A DNA stretch of 64,000 bases, taken from assembly GCF_003590945.1 (NCBI RefSeq), contig NZ_QYUK01000011.1:2446001-2510000 (forward strand). The letters are read 5' to 3'. This document shows positions 52,793 to 62,130 of this stretch, piece after piece; within the stretch, counting starts at the first letter, position 1, and each line of letters opens with the position of its first letter. A program made the position numbers and the translations under genes. The stretch comes from Oleomonas cavernae. GTDB taxonomy: Bacteria > Pseudomonadota > Alphaproteobacteria > Zavarziniales > Zavarziniaceae. The notes below the pieces were generated by a model that worked only from the letters and a program-made list of their open reading frames with translations, made no database searches and was not told the origin of the DNA.

Positions 52793-55288
52793 TCAGGCCG
52801 GCGGCAGGTGGCGCTTGGTCTTGGCGGTGGCCACGGCGGTCAGGGGATCTTCCGGCCACGGATGCTTGGGGTAGCGCCCGCGCAGGTCCGAGCGGACCGC
52901 GCCATAGCCGTTGGCCCAGAAGCTGACCAGGTCCTGCGTCACCTGCACCGGCCGCCCGGCCGGCGACAGCAGGTGCAGGGTGACGGGCACCCGCCCCCTG
53001 GCCACGGTGGGTGTCACCTGCGCCCCGAACATTTCCTGCAGCTTGACCGCCAGCACCGGGGCGGTGCCGTCGCCGTAGTCCAGCGCATGGCGGTTGCCCG
53101 ACGGCACGGTGAGGTGGCTGGGGGCTTCGGCTTCCAGGGCCTGGCGCTGCGGCCAGTCGAGGCTGCCGCTTAAGATCGCCTCGAGATCCAGCCGGCGCAC
53201 CGCGTCGAGCCTGGTCACCCCGTCCAGATAGGGGCCTGCCCAGGTCTCCAGGCCCGCCAGCAAGGCAGCCGCCGACCAGTCCGGCCAGCGCGCCGCGTCC
53301 TGGGCGTGGAGGAAGCGGACGCGCGCCAGCAGGGAGCGCGCGGCCGGCGACCAATCCAGGCAATCGAGGCCCCGGGCCCGGATAGCCTCGACCAGGGCCG
53401 CGGCAACGGCGTCGCGCGGCGGGTCGGGCCAGAGCGTGTCATCCAGGACGATGGCCCCCAGCAGGCGGCGACGGCGAGCCCGCACGCCGCCCACCGTGGC
53501 ATCGAAGGCGACCGCCGCCTCGGTCGCAATATCATCGGCGAAGATTTCCTCGACCAGCGCGTGGTCCAGCACGGCGGCGAGATAGACGCGGCCGTCGCGA
53601 CGGGCACCGTCCAGGCTGGCGATCGCCAGCCATTCCTGGGCTGCCAAGGGCTCGCCGGGGTCGAGCTTCGCCCCCTGGCCCGAGGCCATCAGGTAGAGCC
53701 CGCCGCCACCCGGCCGCCGGCGCGCCACCCGCTCAGGATAGGCCAGCGCCACCAGCCGGCCCAGTGCCGCCCGGTCGTCGGGCGCCCTGGCATCGATCTT
53801 GAGGCGCCGGCACCATTGCGCCGCGGCCTGGGCCAGCTGACGGACCAGGCCGCGATCGACGTCATTGCCGCCCCGCCCCGAGAGCGCGTCCAAGCGCAGC
53901 ACAAGGTCGCCGTCCCGCTGGTCACGCCCGCGTTTCACCGGATCGCGCCCTTCGATCAGGGCGGCGAGCCTTGCCGCCATGGCGCCCAGCCCCAGGCGGC
54001 GGCCCTCGATCATCAGGTGGCCCAGGCGCGGATGGGCGCCCAGGCGGGCGATGGCGCGGCCGTGATCGGTCACGCGGCCCTGCGCGTCGAGCGCGCCCAG
54101 GCCCTGCAACAGGCCGCGTGCCTGGGCAAAGGCGCCGGCGTTGGGCATATCGAGCAGGCGCAGGTCGCCTGGACGCTCGACGCCCCACAGGGCCAGGTCG
54201 AGGGCGACCGGCGCCATGTCGGCGCGGGCGATCTCGGGCGGCGTGTGGGGCAGCAGGGCGCGGTGTTCCGCCTGCGTCCACAGGCGCAGGCACAGGCCGG
54301 GGCTGAGCCGCCCGGCGCGGCCGCGCCGCTGTTCGGCCGAGGCTTGCGAGATGCGGGTGGTGACAAGCCTGCCCATGCCGGTGCCGGGATCGAAGGCGCC
54401 GATCCGGGCGATACCGGAATCGACGACCACGGTCACACCCTCGATGGTCAGGCTGGTCTCGGCGATATTGGTCGCCAGCACCACCTTGCGCGTGCCCGCC
54501 GGCGCCCGCGCCAGGGCACGGTCCTGCACCGCCAGATCCAGGTCGCCGTGCAGCCGGTGCAGGACGACGCCGGGCGGCAGGCCGTCCTCGATCAGGGCCG
54601 CGCTGCGCTCGATCTCGGCCTTGCCCGGCAGGAAGGCCAGGATGTCGCCTTGCGCCTTGGCCAGGGCCTGCCGCACGGCGCGGGCGACCAGGGGTTCGAC
54701 CGGTCCCTCCTCCCGCCGTTCCAGCCATTCGACCGTCACCGGATAGGCCCGGCCTTGCGAGCGGATCACCGGCGCGCCGCCCAGCAGGGCCGCAACCGCG
54801 TCGCCGTCCAGGGTCGCCGACATCACCAGCAGTTTCAGGTCCGGCCGCAGCGCCTCCTGGGCTTCGAGGGCGAAGGCCAGGCCTAAATCGGCATCGAGGC
54901 TGCGCTCGTGGAATTCGTCGAACAGGACGGCCACGACCCCCTCAAGGCCGGGGTCGTCGGCGATCAGGCGGGTGAACAGGCCGTCGGTGACGACCTCGAT
55001 CCGGGTCTTGGGGCCAACCTGGGTATCGAAGCGCACGCGGTAGCCGACCGTCTCGCCGACATTTTCGCCCAGTTGCTGGGCCATCCGCCGCGCGGCGGCC
55101 CGGGCCGCCAGGCGCCGCGGCTCCAGCATGATGATGCGCTGGCCCTTGGCCCAGCCGGCCTCCAGCAGCGCCAAGGGTACGCGCGTGGTCTTGCCGGCGC
55201 CCGTGGGCGCCTCGAGCACCACCGCCCGCTCGCGCGCCAGGGCGTCGAGCAGCGAGGGCAGGACATCGTCGATGGGCAGAAGGTCCAT
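52793..55288 (-). CDS. hrpB: ATP-dependent RNA helicase HrpB
   Basis: A DEAH-box helicase of 831 residues, the normal length of HrpB. It starts at ATG 55288 (MDLLPIDDVLPSLLDAL). Visible motifs are Walker A EAPTGAGKTTRVP near residue 35, motif II FDEFHERSLDADLG, motif III SATLDGDAV, ATNIAETSLTIEGV and the arginine-finger region QRRGRAGRLSPG, followed by the HrpB-specific C-terminal domain ending YPKHPWPEDP. Its cellular RNA target is poorly known. It is transcribed alone, separated from the T6SS genes by an inverted repeat. Confidence 0.92.
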   Translation of the reverse strand: MDLLPIDDVLPSLLDALARERAVVLEAPTGAGKTTRVPLALLEAGWAKGQRIIMLEPRRLAARAAARRMAQQLGENVGETVGYRVRFDTQVGPKTRIEVVTDGLFTRLIADDPGLEGVVAVLFDEFHERSLDADLGLAFALEAQEALRPDLKLLVMSATLDGDAVAALLGGAPVIRSQGRAYPVTVEWLERREEGPVEPLVARAVRQALAKAQGDILAFLPGKAEIERSAALIEDGLPPGVVLHRLHGDLDLAVQDRALARAPAGTRKVVLATNIAETSLTIEGVTVVVDSGIARIGAFDPGTGMGRLVTTRISQASAEQRRGRAGRLSPGLCLRLWTQAEHRALLPHTPPEIARADMAPVALDLALWGVERPGDLRLLDMPNAGAFAQARGLLQGLGALDAQGRVTDHGRAIARLGAHPRLGHLMIEGRRLGLGAMAARLAALIEGRDPVKRGRDQRDGDLVLRLDALSGRGGNDVDRGLVRQLAQAAAQWCRRLKIDARAPDDRAALGRLVALAYPERVARRRPGGGGLYLMASGQGAKLDPGEPLAAQEWLAIASLDGARRDGRVYLAAVLDHALVEEIFADDIATEAAVAFDATVGGVRARRRRLLGAIVLDDTLWPDPPRDAVAAALVEAIRARGLDCLDWSPAARSLLARVRFLHAQDAARWPDWSAAALLAGLETWAGPYLDGVTRLDAVRRLDLEAILSGSLDWPQRQALEAEAPSHLTVPSGNRHALDYGDGTAPVLAVKLQEMFGAQVTPTVARGRVPVTLHLLSPAGRPVQVTQDLVSFWANGYGAVRSDLRGRYPKHPWPEDPLTAVATAKTKRHLPPA

Positions 55289-55333
55289 GGGCCGACGACC
55301 ATACAAGAGGCCGTGGGTAGCCGCACGCCTATC

Positions 55334-55446
55334 GTGCGTCCTTCGAGACGGCCCTGCGGGCCTCCTCAGGATGAGGAAAATTGTTATGGCAAAAAGACTG
55401 TCCTCATCCTGAGGAGGGCGCATAGCGCCCGTCTCGAAGGACGCAC
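55334..55446. repeat. 113-bp inverted repeat
   Basis: GTGCGTCCTTCGAGACG and CTCCTCAGGATGAGGA in the left arm (55334-55377) are mirrored by TCCTCATCCTGAGGAG and CGTCTCGAAGGACGCAC in the right arm (55401-55446). The parts between are imperfectly complementary. This type of GTCCTTCGAGAC...CTCAGGATGAGGA element is a widespread intergenic repeat in GC-rich proteobacteria. It fills the gap between hrpB and the last T6SS gene. Confidence 0.85.
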
Positions 55447-55468
55447 CACGCCGGTGCCATGCCCCGTC

Positions 55469-56224
55469 TCAGGCGGCCGAGGCCGGCCGGATCGTCTCTT
55501 CGGTGCTGGCATCGCGGAAGGTCACGGCGACCACGGTGACATTGTCCGGGGCGCCGGCCTCCAGGGCCAGGTCGATCAGCTTGTTGACCGCGACATCGAC
55601 CGGGTGTTCGGCCAGGGCGGCGACGATGTGCGCCGCCTCCACCACCTTGCTGAGCCCGTCCGAGCACAGCAGGAAGATGTCGCCGGGCTGGATGCGGTCG
55701 TTCACCTTGTCCAGCATCACCCGGTCGGCGGCGCCCACCGCCCGCGTCACCACATTGCCGCGCGGGTGGTGTTCGGCCTGCTCGGGCGTGATCATGCCCT
55801 TGTCGACCATCTCCTGGACCAGGCTGTGGTCGCGCGACACCTGTTCGAGTTGGTCGCCGCGCAGGCGGTAGACCCGGGAATCGCCCGCCCACAGGCAGGC
55901 GAAATGATCGCCGAAGGCGAGCAGGACGGCGGCAGTCGAGGCGATGGTGCGGTCCGGCCCGGCCTTGTAGCGCAATTGCGAATTCACCCGGGTGACCGCG
56001 GCGCGCACCTCGGCCAGCAGGGCGCTGGCGCTGGGCGGCGGGGTCAGGGCGGCGAGGGAGGCGACGATGCTGCTGCTGGCGACCTCGCCCGCGTCATGGC
56101 CGCCGACCCCGTCGCACACCGCCCACATGCCCGCTTCCGGACGCACCAGATAGGCGTCCTCGTTCAGCTTGCGCCGGCAGCCGACGTGGCTGGCCCCGGC
56201 CGAAACAGTGACCAGCCCCGTCAT
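55469..56224 (-). CDS. pppA: PP2C-type protein phosphatase of T6SS (PppA-like)
   Basis: A Ser/Thr phosphatase of 251 residues. The metal-binding motifs are present: NEDA near residue 21, VCDGVGGHDAGEVAS, GDSRVYRLR, CSDGLSKVV and the terminal DNVTVVAV. In type VI secretion loci PppA reverses phosphorylation of the FHA protein by the kinase PpkA and lowers secretion activity. The FHA-type gene is at the right edge; the kinase is not in the window. It overlaps tagF by four bases (ATGA) and is the last gene of the block. Confidence 0.85.
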   Translation of the reverse strand: MTGLVTVSAGASHVGCRRKLNEDAYLVRPEAGMWAVCDGVGGHDAGEVASSSIVASLAALTPPPSASALLAEVRAAVTRVNSQLRYKAGPDRTIASTAAVLLAFGDHFACLWAGDSRVYRLRGDQLEQVSRDHSLVQEMVDKGMITPEQAEHHPRGNVVTRAVGAADRVMLDKVNDRIQPGDIFLLCSDGLSKVVEAAHIVAALAEHPVDVAVNKLIDLALEAGAPDNVTVVAVTFRDASTEETIRPASAA

Positions 56225-56960
56225 GACGTGCCCTCCCAGGCGCCATCGAGAAAGGCGGCAAAACGCGCCGCCGCCGGCAAATCGCCGAAGGTTATCATGC
56301 CGGGGGACATGGTGGCGGACCCCAGGGTCCAGAACAGCGCCGCGACGGGGGGCAGCGGCAGCAGAACCGCCAGGGCCTGCGACAGGCTGACGGCGGGAAT
56401 GAAATGATTACTCGGCGCCGGCGGGGGCGGTTCCGTAACCGCCAGGGCCGCCACGCCCTCATCCAGCGCCTCGAAGCTGCCCTCGGGGCCCAGGGCATCG
56501 AAGATCAGCGCCTCGGCCCCGGGCAGCCAGGATTCGGCGGCGGCCAGGGCGGCCAGCGGGCTGGTCTGCGCCGGCAGTTCGGTGGCGATGGTCAGGGGGA
56601 AATAGCGCCCGACCCGGTCGACGCTGGGGCGAAGACGCCGACCACCGTGCCATCCCCGGCGACCCCTGCGCCCAAGGCAAAGCGCCAGAACGGGCTGACC
56701 AGATAAAGATCGGTAAAGCGTTCCCCCAGAACCCCCGACGCGGCAACCATGCCTTCGTTGAGGAAGCGGTCCCAGCGATCGATGAATTGGCTCGACAACC
56801 GGCGTTCCACGAAATCCCCGCGCGCCGGCAGCTTGCCATAAAGGCCTGCGATGGGCGGCGGCCGGCCCTCCTCGGCCGGCACGACGTCAGACGTTACGGC
56901 CGGCGCGGCGGGCGCCGGTTCGACCTGGGAACCTGGGACGATCACAGGCTCGAGGGGCAC
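56221..56960 (-). CDS. tagF: TagF, T6SS-associated protein (frame break near 56628)
   Basis: TagF/ImpM family, 246 residues after repair. GLYGKLPARGDFVERRLSSQFIDRWDRFLNEGM and LYLVSPFWRFAL are the family signature (KxPxxGDF). The frame changes in a C run near 56627-56630; one more base joins GVFAP to SVDRVGRYFPLTIATELP and runs to the stop at 56221. TagF represses T6SS post-translationally in Pseudomonas. GTG 56960 has AGGAG six bases upstream and lies within the end of tssM (19-base overlap); GTG 56945 would give a four-base overlap instead. Confidence 0.8.
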
Positions 56961-59900
56961 TTGAAGCTCCTGATATCGGGAAGCTTGAAGGGATAAAGGC
57001 TGCCGCTCGCGGTAATTCGGTAGCTGACGAAACGCCCGCCGACGGTGAAGCGCAAGGTCCGGGTCGGGTTGTCGCCCGATCCCGACATGGACGCCTTGTC
57101 GAACAGGCGGAAGGCGGCCCACGATCCTTGCGCACTGATCGTCTCCGGGATCGCCGGCAGGGCCGGATCCAGGCTGGCCGGGGTCAGGGTCAATTGGGCG
57201 AAACCACCACCCATCGCCGCCGGCCAGGTCAGGATCGTCGGCCGCCCCGCGCTGCCGTTATAGGTCATGGCCACGCCGTCGATCTCCAGCTTGGCCTCGG
57301 CGACCGATGGGTCGAGCGCGATCGGCTCAACGGTGTACTGGAACTGCAAGCCCTGGCCCGCGGGCGAGAAGGCATCACGGATCCTTGCGGCCGAACGGAA
57401 CTGAGCCAATGTGGTGGCGGCAATGCCTAAGTTTTGCGCCGCCCCCTGCTTCAGGGCCCAGGTCGACCCGGCGGTATCGACGTAACCGGCCAGGTTCTGC
57501 TTGAAGAAACCGTCGATCAGGCCGTTGGGCGCGAACAGGGCCTGGAAATCGCTGACCGGGACATCGGTCGAGGCGCCGGGCGTGAACGGATACTTGTTCT
57601 TGAGCGCGGTGGTGCAGCGGTTGACGACCGTGGCGCTCCAGCTTTCGTTGATCTGGGCCCTGGTGGTCGAGACCTGGGCCGCCTGGCCGCCGGCCGCCGC
57701 CGCCGACAGCCAGTTCGACAGGGGCGGGCCCAGGCGATCGGCCAGGATCTGCACCTGCTGGGCGGCGGCGGCACCGCCCGACGCACTGCCGCCGCCGGCC
57801 CGCAACTGGTTGAGCTGGTCGAACAGTTCCTTGAGGCCGGCAATGGCTTCGTCCACCGGCGCAACACCACCGGGGCCGGCCTTGACCTGGTCGCGCAGGA
57901 AGCGGAAATGATCGCTGACCCGTTCGCCGGGCTTGGGCCCGTCGGCCGGGCCGACCGTCGGCGTGCCCAGCAGGCCGCCCACGGCGCCGGCCGCCTGGCC
58001 TGCCACGCCCTCGGTCGGCAGGGCGGAAGCGTCGGGCAGCGGCGGGGCGCCGGGGATGCCGCCGGCGGGTGCCGCGGCCGGCGCCGGCGGCACCAACCCC
58101 AGGTCGGTTTCCTTGGCAACCGCCGCGGTCACCAGCTTCATCGGGCTGTCGGGCGCCGACATCTTGGCCAGGATCGGCACCACCGCGTCGCTGCCGCCGT
58201 CCAGCGGCTTCAGCCGCAGGCCGCGCAGCAGCTCGTCCCACTTGGCGATGAACTCGTCCTCGTACTGGGCGACGACTTCGCCCTCGAGCTTGGCCAGTGC
58301 GGCCGGCGATTGCGCGGTTTCCACCGGCAGGCCGATCACCCAGCTATCGGCCGTCGCCTCGCGGACATATTTGGGCACCAGGGTGAGGAAGACCTTGTAG
58401 AAGCCGTCATAGGTGTAGAAGCCGGGCATGGTCACCTTGGACGGCGGGTTGCCGGCAAAGGTGTCGTAGACATCGTCGAGCAGCCGCCCGCCCTTGTCGC
58501 CCAGCTTCCAGAACGGCAGTTGGGTGACGGCGCTGGCCTGCTTGATGCGGAAATAGATGCGCTTGGCCAGGGGCTCGCGCGTCAGCACGTCGCCCGCCTG
58601 CTGGGTCAGGTCGGTGTTCTCCGTGACGGCGCCCAAGGGCCGTTCCATCAGCGAATCGGCATGGGCAACGAGACGGGTTACCGCGTCCTGGTACTGCGCC
58701 CCGGCATAGGTCTTCTTCCAATAGGCATCGAAGGTGTCGTGGATCAGCTTGGGATCGGACGGGCCGGTGCCGGCCAATACCCGGTAGGCTTTCAGCACGG
58801 CATAGAGCGCTTCCGGGTCGTTCATCGACTCGCGCAGGCGCTTCTCCAGGATCAGCAGCAGGCGCGGCCGGAACGCGCCTTCCAGGGCACGGTGATAGGC
58901 CTCGTTGGCCTGCTCGCGCAGGGCCTCGCCCTGGTAGAGGCCGAAGCCATAGGTGATCGGCGTCGCCTGGCCCGCCACGTCGAGACCCGACAGCGCGCGC
59001 AGCCGGTTCAGCAGGTCGAGGAGACGGCTCATGTTCTGTTCGGCCGTCGGCTCGTCGACCACAGTGAGGTCGACGCTTTTTGACGTTTCATTATAGGCCG
59101 CGATCGCGGCGTCATATTCGGCGACCAGCTTGCGGTTGTTCATGTAGGAGAGCGCCCAGGCCCCCAGCAGGGTGACCGTGACGAGGCCGGTCAGGCCATA
59201 GACGATGCGCGCCGTCCATTTGCGCCGGCGTTCCGACTTGGCGTCCTGGCCCACCAGGCCCGCCTCGTTGAACATGACCACCCGCATCAGGCGGTTGAGG
59301 AAGTAGCTGCGGCCCGGGCCGGTGAAGGCCGGCAGGCGCTGGCGGTCGACGCCGAACTGGGCGGCCATGGCGGCGGCCAGCCGGTCGAACGGCGTGCCGC
59401 TTTGCGTGCCCGAGGTGAAATAGACGCCGCGCAGCAGCGGGCGCTCCTCGAACCTGGTGGGCAGGAAGATCGATTCCAGGAATTCCCGGCAGGTGTCCTT
59501 CATCGAGGCGAGCTGGCTGGGGAAACCATAGGCCAGGGTGCGGCGTTCGATGTCACGCTCGGCCTGGAGGCGGTCGACCATGCGCTCGTTGAGGCGCGCC
59601 ACAAGCAAGTCGAGTTCGCCCGAGAAGCCGGTCACCGCCGCCTCGCCCTTGCCGGTATCGAGCGGCAGCGTGAAGCCCAGCACCTGTTCGCGCTCGGTCT
59701 TGCCCAACTCGTCGAAATATTCGACGAAGCCGGCCAGCAGGTCGGCCTTGGTGAACAGGACATAGACCGGCATGCGCGTGTTCAGCCGGTCGTGCAGTTC
59801 GGCGATGCGGGCGCGGACGGCGGCGGCATGGGCCAGGCGTTCGTCATGGGTGGCCGACAGCAGGTCGAGGATGCCGATGGCGACGATCACGCCGTTGATC

Positions 59901-60595
59901 GGCTGGCGTGGGCGGTTCTTTTTAAGGAGGTCGAGGAAGCCGCTCCAGGCCTTGGCATCGGCGGCGCTGTCGCTGTCCTGGGTGGTGTAACGCCCGGCGG
60001 TATCGATCAGCACCGCTTCGTCGGTGAACCACCAGTCGCAGGCGCGGGTCCCGCCGATGCCCGCGACCGCGCCCGGCCGGCCATCCTGCAGCTTGTCGGC
60101 CAGCGGGAAGCGCAGGCCGGAATTCACCAGGGCCGTGGTCTTGCCCGAGCCGGGCGGCCCGATGATCGCGTACCAGGGCAATTCGTAGAGATAGTGGCGT
60201 CCCCGCCCCTCGGCCGCAGCCGATTTCTTCAGCAGGGCCAGGGCTTCCTCGAAACGGCCCTTGAGCATCTGCACTTCGGCGTTCGAGGCGGCGCCCTTGG
60301 TCTTGCCCTTGCCCTTGGCGGAGGCACCATCGGCCGCGGCGGCCTCGCCCCCCTCCTCGGTCAGGCCCTTCTCGAGCTTTTTCTCGGCGATCAGAAAGGC
60401 CCGGTACTGGATGCCGTAGTAGGCACCCCAGATCAGGGTCAGGGCGAAGGACATGGCGAGAATATTGATCTCGCTGCCCAGCGGGCGCACGCCGCCGATA
60501 TCGATATAGGGGCCCAGCACCCAGGCGAAGATCGACAGCAGGATGATGCCGAACAGGGTCCACAGCCAGGTCGAGGTGAGGATGCGCTTCAACAC
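56942..60595 (-). CDS. tssM: T6SS membrane component TssM (IcmF)
   Basis: A 1217-residue inner-membrane protein. Two N-terminal helices (LWTLFGIILLSIFAWVLG and INILAMSFALTLIWGAYYG), a cytoplasmic NTPase-like domain with Walker A GPPGSGKTTALVNSG near residue 145, a third helix (IVYGLTGLVTVTLLGAWALSYMN, about 455) and a long periplasmic part containing a Pro/Ala-rich insert near 840-900. The C-terminal domain ends SFKCPSSL. TssM forms the trans-envelope channel with TssJ and TssL. It starts at GTG 60595 behind AGGAG, six bases after tssL. Confidence 0.92.
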   Translation of the reverse strand: MLKRILTSTWLWTLFGIILLSIFAWVLGPYIDIGGVRPLGSEINILAMSFALTLIWGAYYGIQYRAFLIAEKKLEKGLTEEGGEAAAADGASAKGKGKTKGAASNAEVQMLKGRFEEALALLKKSAAAEGRGRHYLYELPWYAIIGPPGSGKTTALVNSGLRFPLADKLQDGRPGAVAGIGGTRACDWWFTDEAVLIDTAGRYTTQDSDSAADAKAWSGFLDLLKKNRPRQPINGVIVAIGILDLLSATHDERLAHAAAVRARIAELHDRLNTRMPVYVLFTKADLLAGFVEYFDELGKTEREQVLGFTLPLDTGKGEAAVTGFSGELDLLVARLNERMVDRLQAERDIERRTLAYGFPSQLASMKDTCREFLESIFLPTRFEERPLLRGVYFTSGTQSGTPFDRLAAAMAAQFGVDRQRLPAFTGPGRSYFLNRLMRVVMFNEAGLVGQDAKSERRRKWTARIVYGLTGLVTVTLLGAWALSYMNNRKLVAEYDAAIAAYNETSKSVDLTVVDEPTAEQNMSRLLDLLNRLRALSGLDVAGQATPITYGFGLYQGEALREQANEAYHRALEGAFRPRLLLILEKRLRESMNDPEALYAVLKAYRVLAGTGPSDPKLIHDTFDAYWKKTYAGAQYQDAVTRLVAHADSLMERPLGAVTENTDLTQQAGDVLTREPLAKRIYFRIKQASAVTQLPFWKLGDKGGRLLDDVYDTFAGNPPSKVTMPGFYTYDGFYKVFLTLVPKYVREATADSWVIGLPVETAQSPAALAKLEGEVVAQYEDEFIAKWDELLRGLRLKPLDGGSDAVVPILAKMSAPDSPMKLVTAAVAKETDLGLVPPAPAAAPAGGIPGAPPLPDASALPTEGVAGQAAGAVGGLLGTPTVGPADGPKPGERVSDHFRFLRDQVKAGPGGVAPVDEAIAGLKELFDQLNQLRAGGGSASGGAAAAQQVQILADRLGPPLSNWLSAAAAGGQAAQVSTTRAQINESWSATVVNRCTTALKNKYPFTPGASTDVPVSDFQALFAPNGLIDGFFKQNLAGYVDTAGSTWALKQGAAQNLGIAATTLAQFRSAARIRDAFSPAGQGLQFQYTVEPIALDPSVAEAKLEIDGVAMTYNGSAGRPTILTWPAAMGGGFAQLTLTPASLDPALPAIPETISAQGSWAAFRLFDKASMSGSGDNPTRTLRFTVGGRFVSYRITASGSLYPFKLPDIRSFKCPSSL

Positions 60596-60601
60596 GGCCC
60601 G

Positions 60602-62107
60602 CTACTCCTGCTGGACTTTTTTGAGGATGATCTCGATGCGGCGGTTGCGTTCCTTGTTCTCCGGCGTGTCGTTGGGCGCGACCGGCTGGTCCGGCCCCTT
60701 GCCGATGATGGTGATGCGCGCGGCATCGACGCCGTGGCCCACCAGGATGTCGCGCACCCCCTCGGCCCTGGCCCGTGAGAGGTTATAGTTGTTGTTGTAG
60801 GGCGGCCGGGTCAGGCGGTCGGCGTCGGTGTGGCCTTCGATGATGATGTCGCCGGGCTCGGTCGCCAGGGCCTTGGCGACCCGGTCGACGATCGGCACAT
60901 AGGCTTCCAGCAGGTCGGCCTTGGCCGAGGCGAACATGCCCCGCGCCTTGGCCGAGCGCAGGGTGACGCGGATCGCCTGGGCGGTCTCCACCACCTCGAC
61001 GATGCCTTCCCTGATCTCGGGCTCGAGAAAGCGGGCGATGACCTCGGCCCGGCTTTCCACGTTCGCCGGCGGCGGCGGGGGTGGCGGGGGCGGCGGCCGG
61101 ACCGGCTCGGGCCGCACGATGCGGGTGGGCGCGGTCGGCGACATCTCGGCAATCGAGGCCAGGGCACGATCGGTCTGGCCGTTCAGCACGAAGGACAGGC
61201 CGAAATAGGAAAGCCCTAGGAACAGCAGCGCGCCGGCGGCGATTACCCAGGGCGGAATCGCGCCGCGGATGGTGGCATCCGACGCGTCCAGGCCCTTCCA
61301 ATGGGGCGAGACTTCCGGCTCGACCTCGCCGCGGATGCGGCGGATCAGGGCATAGAGGCCCTCACGGATCTTGGCATGTTCCGAGGCGCCGCGCGGCAGC
61401 ACCCGCATCTCGCCCTCGAAGCCCAAGGACAGGCAGACATACATCAGTTCCAGCACGTCGATGAAACGGCCCGGATCACGCTCGCAGCGGCGCAGGATGT
61501 CGTAGAAGCGCTCGCCGCCCGTCACCTCGTTGTGGAAGATCGAGATCATCGAGCGGCGCGCCCAGGCCCCGTGCCCGCCCCAGGGCGTCGACAGCACCAG
61601 GTCGTCGATCGTCGCGCACAGGGCGTAATGCGCGGCCGACAGGGCATCGGGCTGCAACCCGGTCTGACGGGCGCCGACCTCGAACTGCCGGATCGCGTCG
61701 ATGGTGCGGGCGTGCAGGCCGTCGACGTCCGATTGCCGGGCGGCACCGCGCACCCTGGTGCACAGGCCCAGCACCGGCGAGGCGGCGGCGACCAGCGGAT
61801 TCATGCCCGTCGCCACCACCTCGCGCGGGGCATCGGGATCGGCCGGCGGCGGCGCCCCCGGCGCACCCGCCATGGGACCGCCGGCGAGCGGTGCCCCGCG
61901 GCCGGCCAGCGGCGCGCCGCCGCCCGGCATCGGGCGGCCGCCGGGCTGGGGCGGATAGGGCTGCTGCTGATAGGGCTGCTGGGGCGGCACGCCGGGGCGC
62001 GGGGTTTGCGGCGCGACCGTATCGGGCTGCCGGCCGCCGGGCATCGGCTGAATCTGGGTGCGTTCTTCGTCGCCCGGTTCAGCGAAGGGATTGTCCTTGT
62101 CGGCCAT
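60602..62107 (-). CDS. tssL: T6SS TssL (DotU) with C-terminal OmpA-like domain
   Basis: A 501-residue evolved TssL. Residues 1-95 are Pro/Gly/Gln-rich and probably disordered. The DotU domain spans about 100-275 (PWGGHGAWARRSMISIFHNEV, LYVCLSLGFEGEMRV-like segment). One membrane helix lies at about 285-308 (WVIAAGALLFLGLSYFGLSF), followed by a polyproline hinge of about ten prolines. A peptidoglycan-binding OmpA-like domain fills about 410-497 (IIIEGHTDADRLT, NLSRARAEGVRDIL, NRRIEIILKK). The fused domain anchors the complex to the wall without a separate TagL. GGGGGGAGG lies upstream of the ATG. Confidence 0.92.
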   Translation of the reverse strand: MADKDNPFAEPGDEERTQIQPMPGGRQPDTVAPQTPRPGVPPQQPYQQQPYPPQPGGRPMPGGGAPLAGRGAPLAGGPMAGAPGAPPPADPDAPREVVATGMNPLVAAASPVLGLCTRVRGAARQSDVDGLHARTIDAIRQFEVGARQTGLQPDALSAAHYALCATIDDLVLSTPWGGHGAWARRSMISIFHNEVTGGERFYDILRRCERDPGRFIDVLELMYVCLSLGFEGEMRVLPRGASEHAKIREGLYALIRRIRGEVEPEVSPHWKGLDASDATIRGAIPPWVIAAGALLFLGLSYFGLSFVLNGQTDRALASIAEMSPTAPTRIVRPEPVRPPPPPPPPPPANVESRAEVIARFLEPEIREGIVEVVETAQAIRVTLRSAKARGMFASAKADLLEAYVPIVDRVAKALATEPGDIIIEGHTDADRLTRPPYNNNYNLSRARAEGVRDILVGHGVDAARITIIGKGPDQPVAPNDTPENKERNRRIEIILKKVQQE

Positions 62108-62130
62108 GGCGGCGCCTCCCCCCTACCGGC

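Noticed and set aside
1-56960. Programmed ribosomal frameshifting as the cause of the frame breaks
   Set aside because: Ten unrelated genes are affected, always at G/C runs and in the same direction, with no slippery-site plus pseudoknot pattern. Sequence error is simpler.
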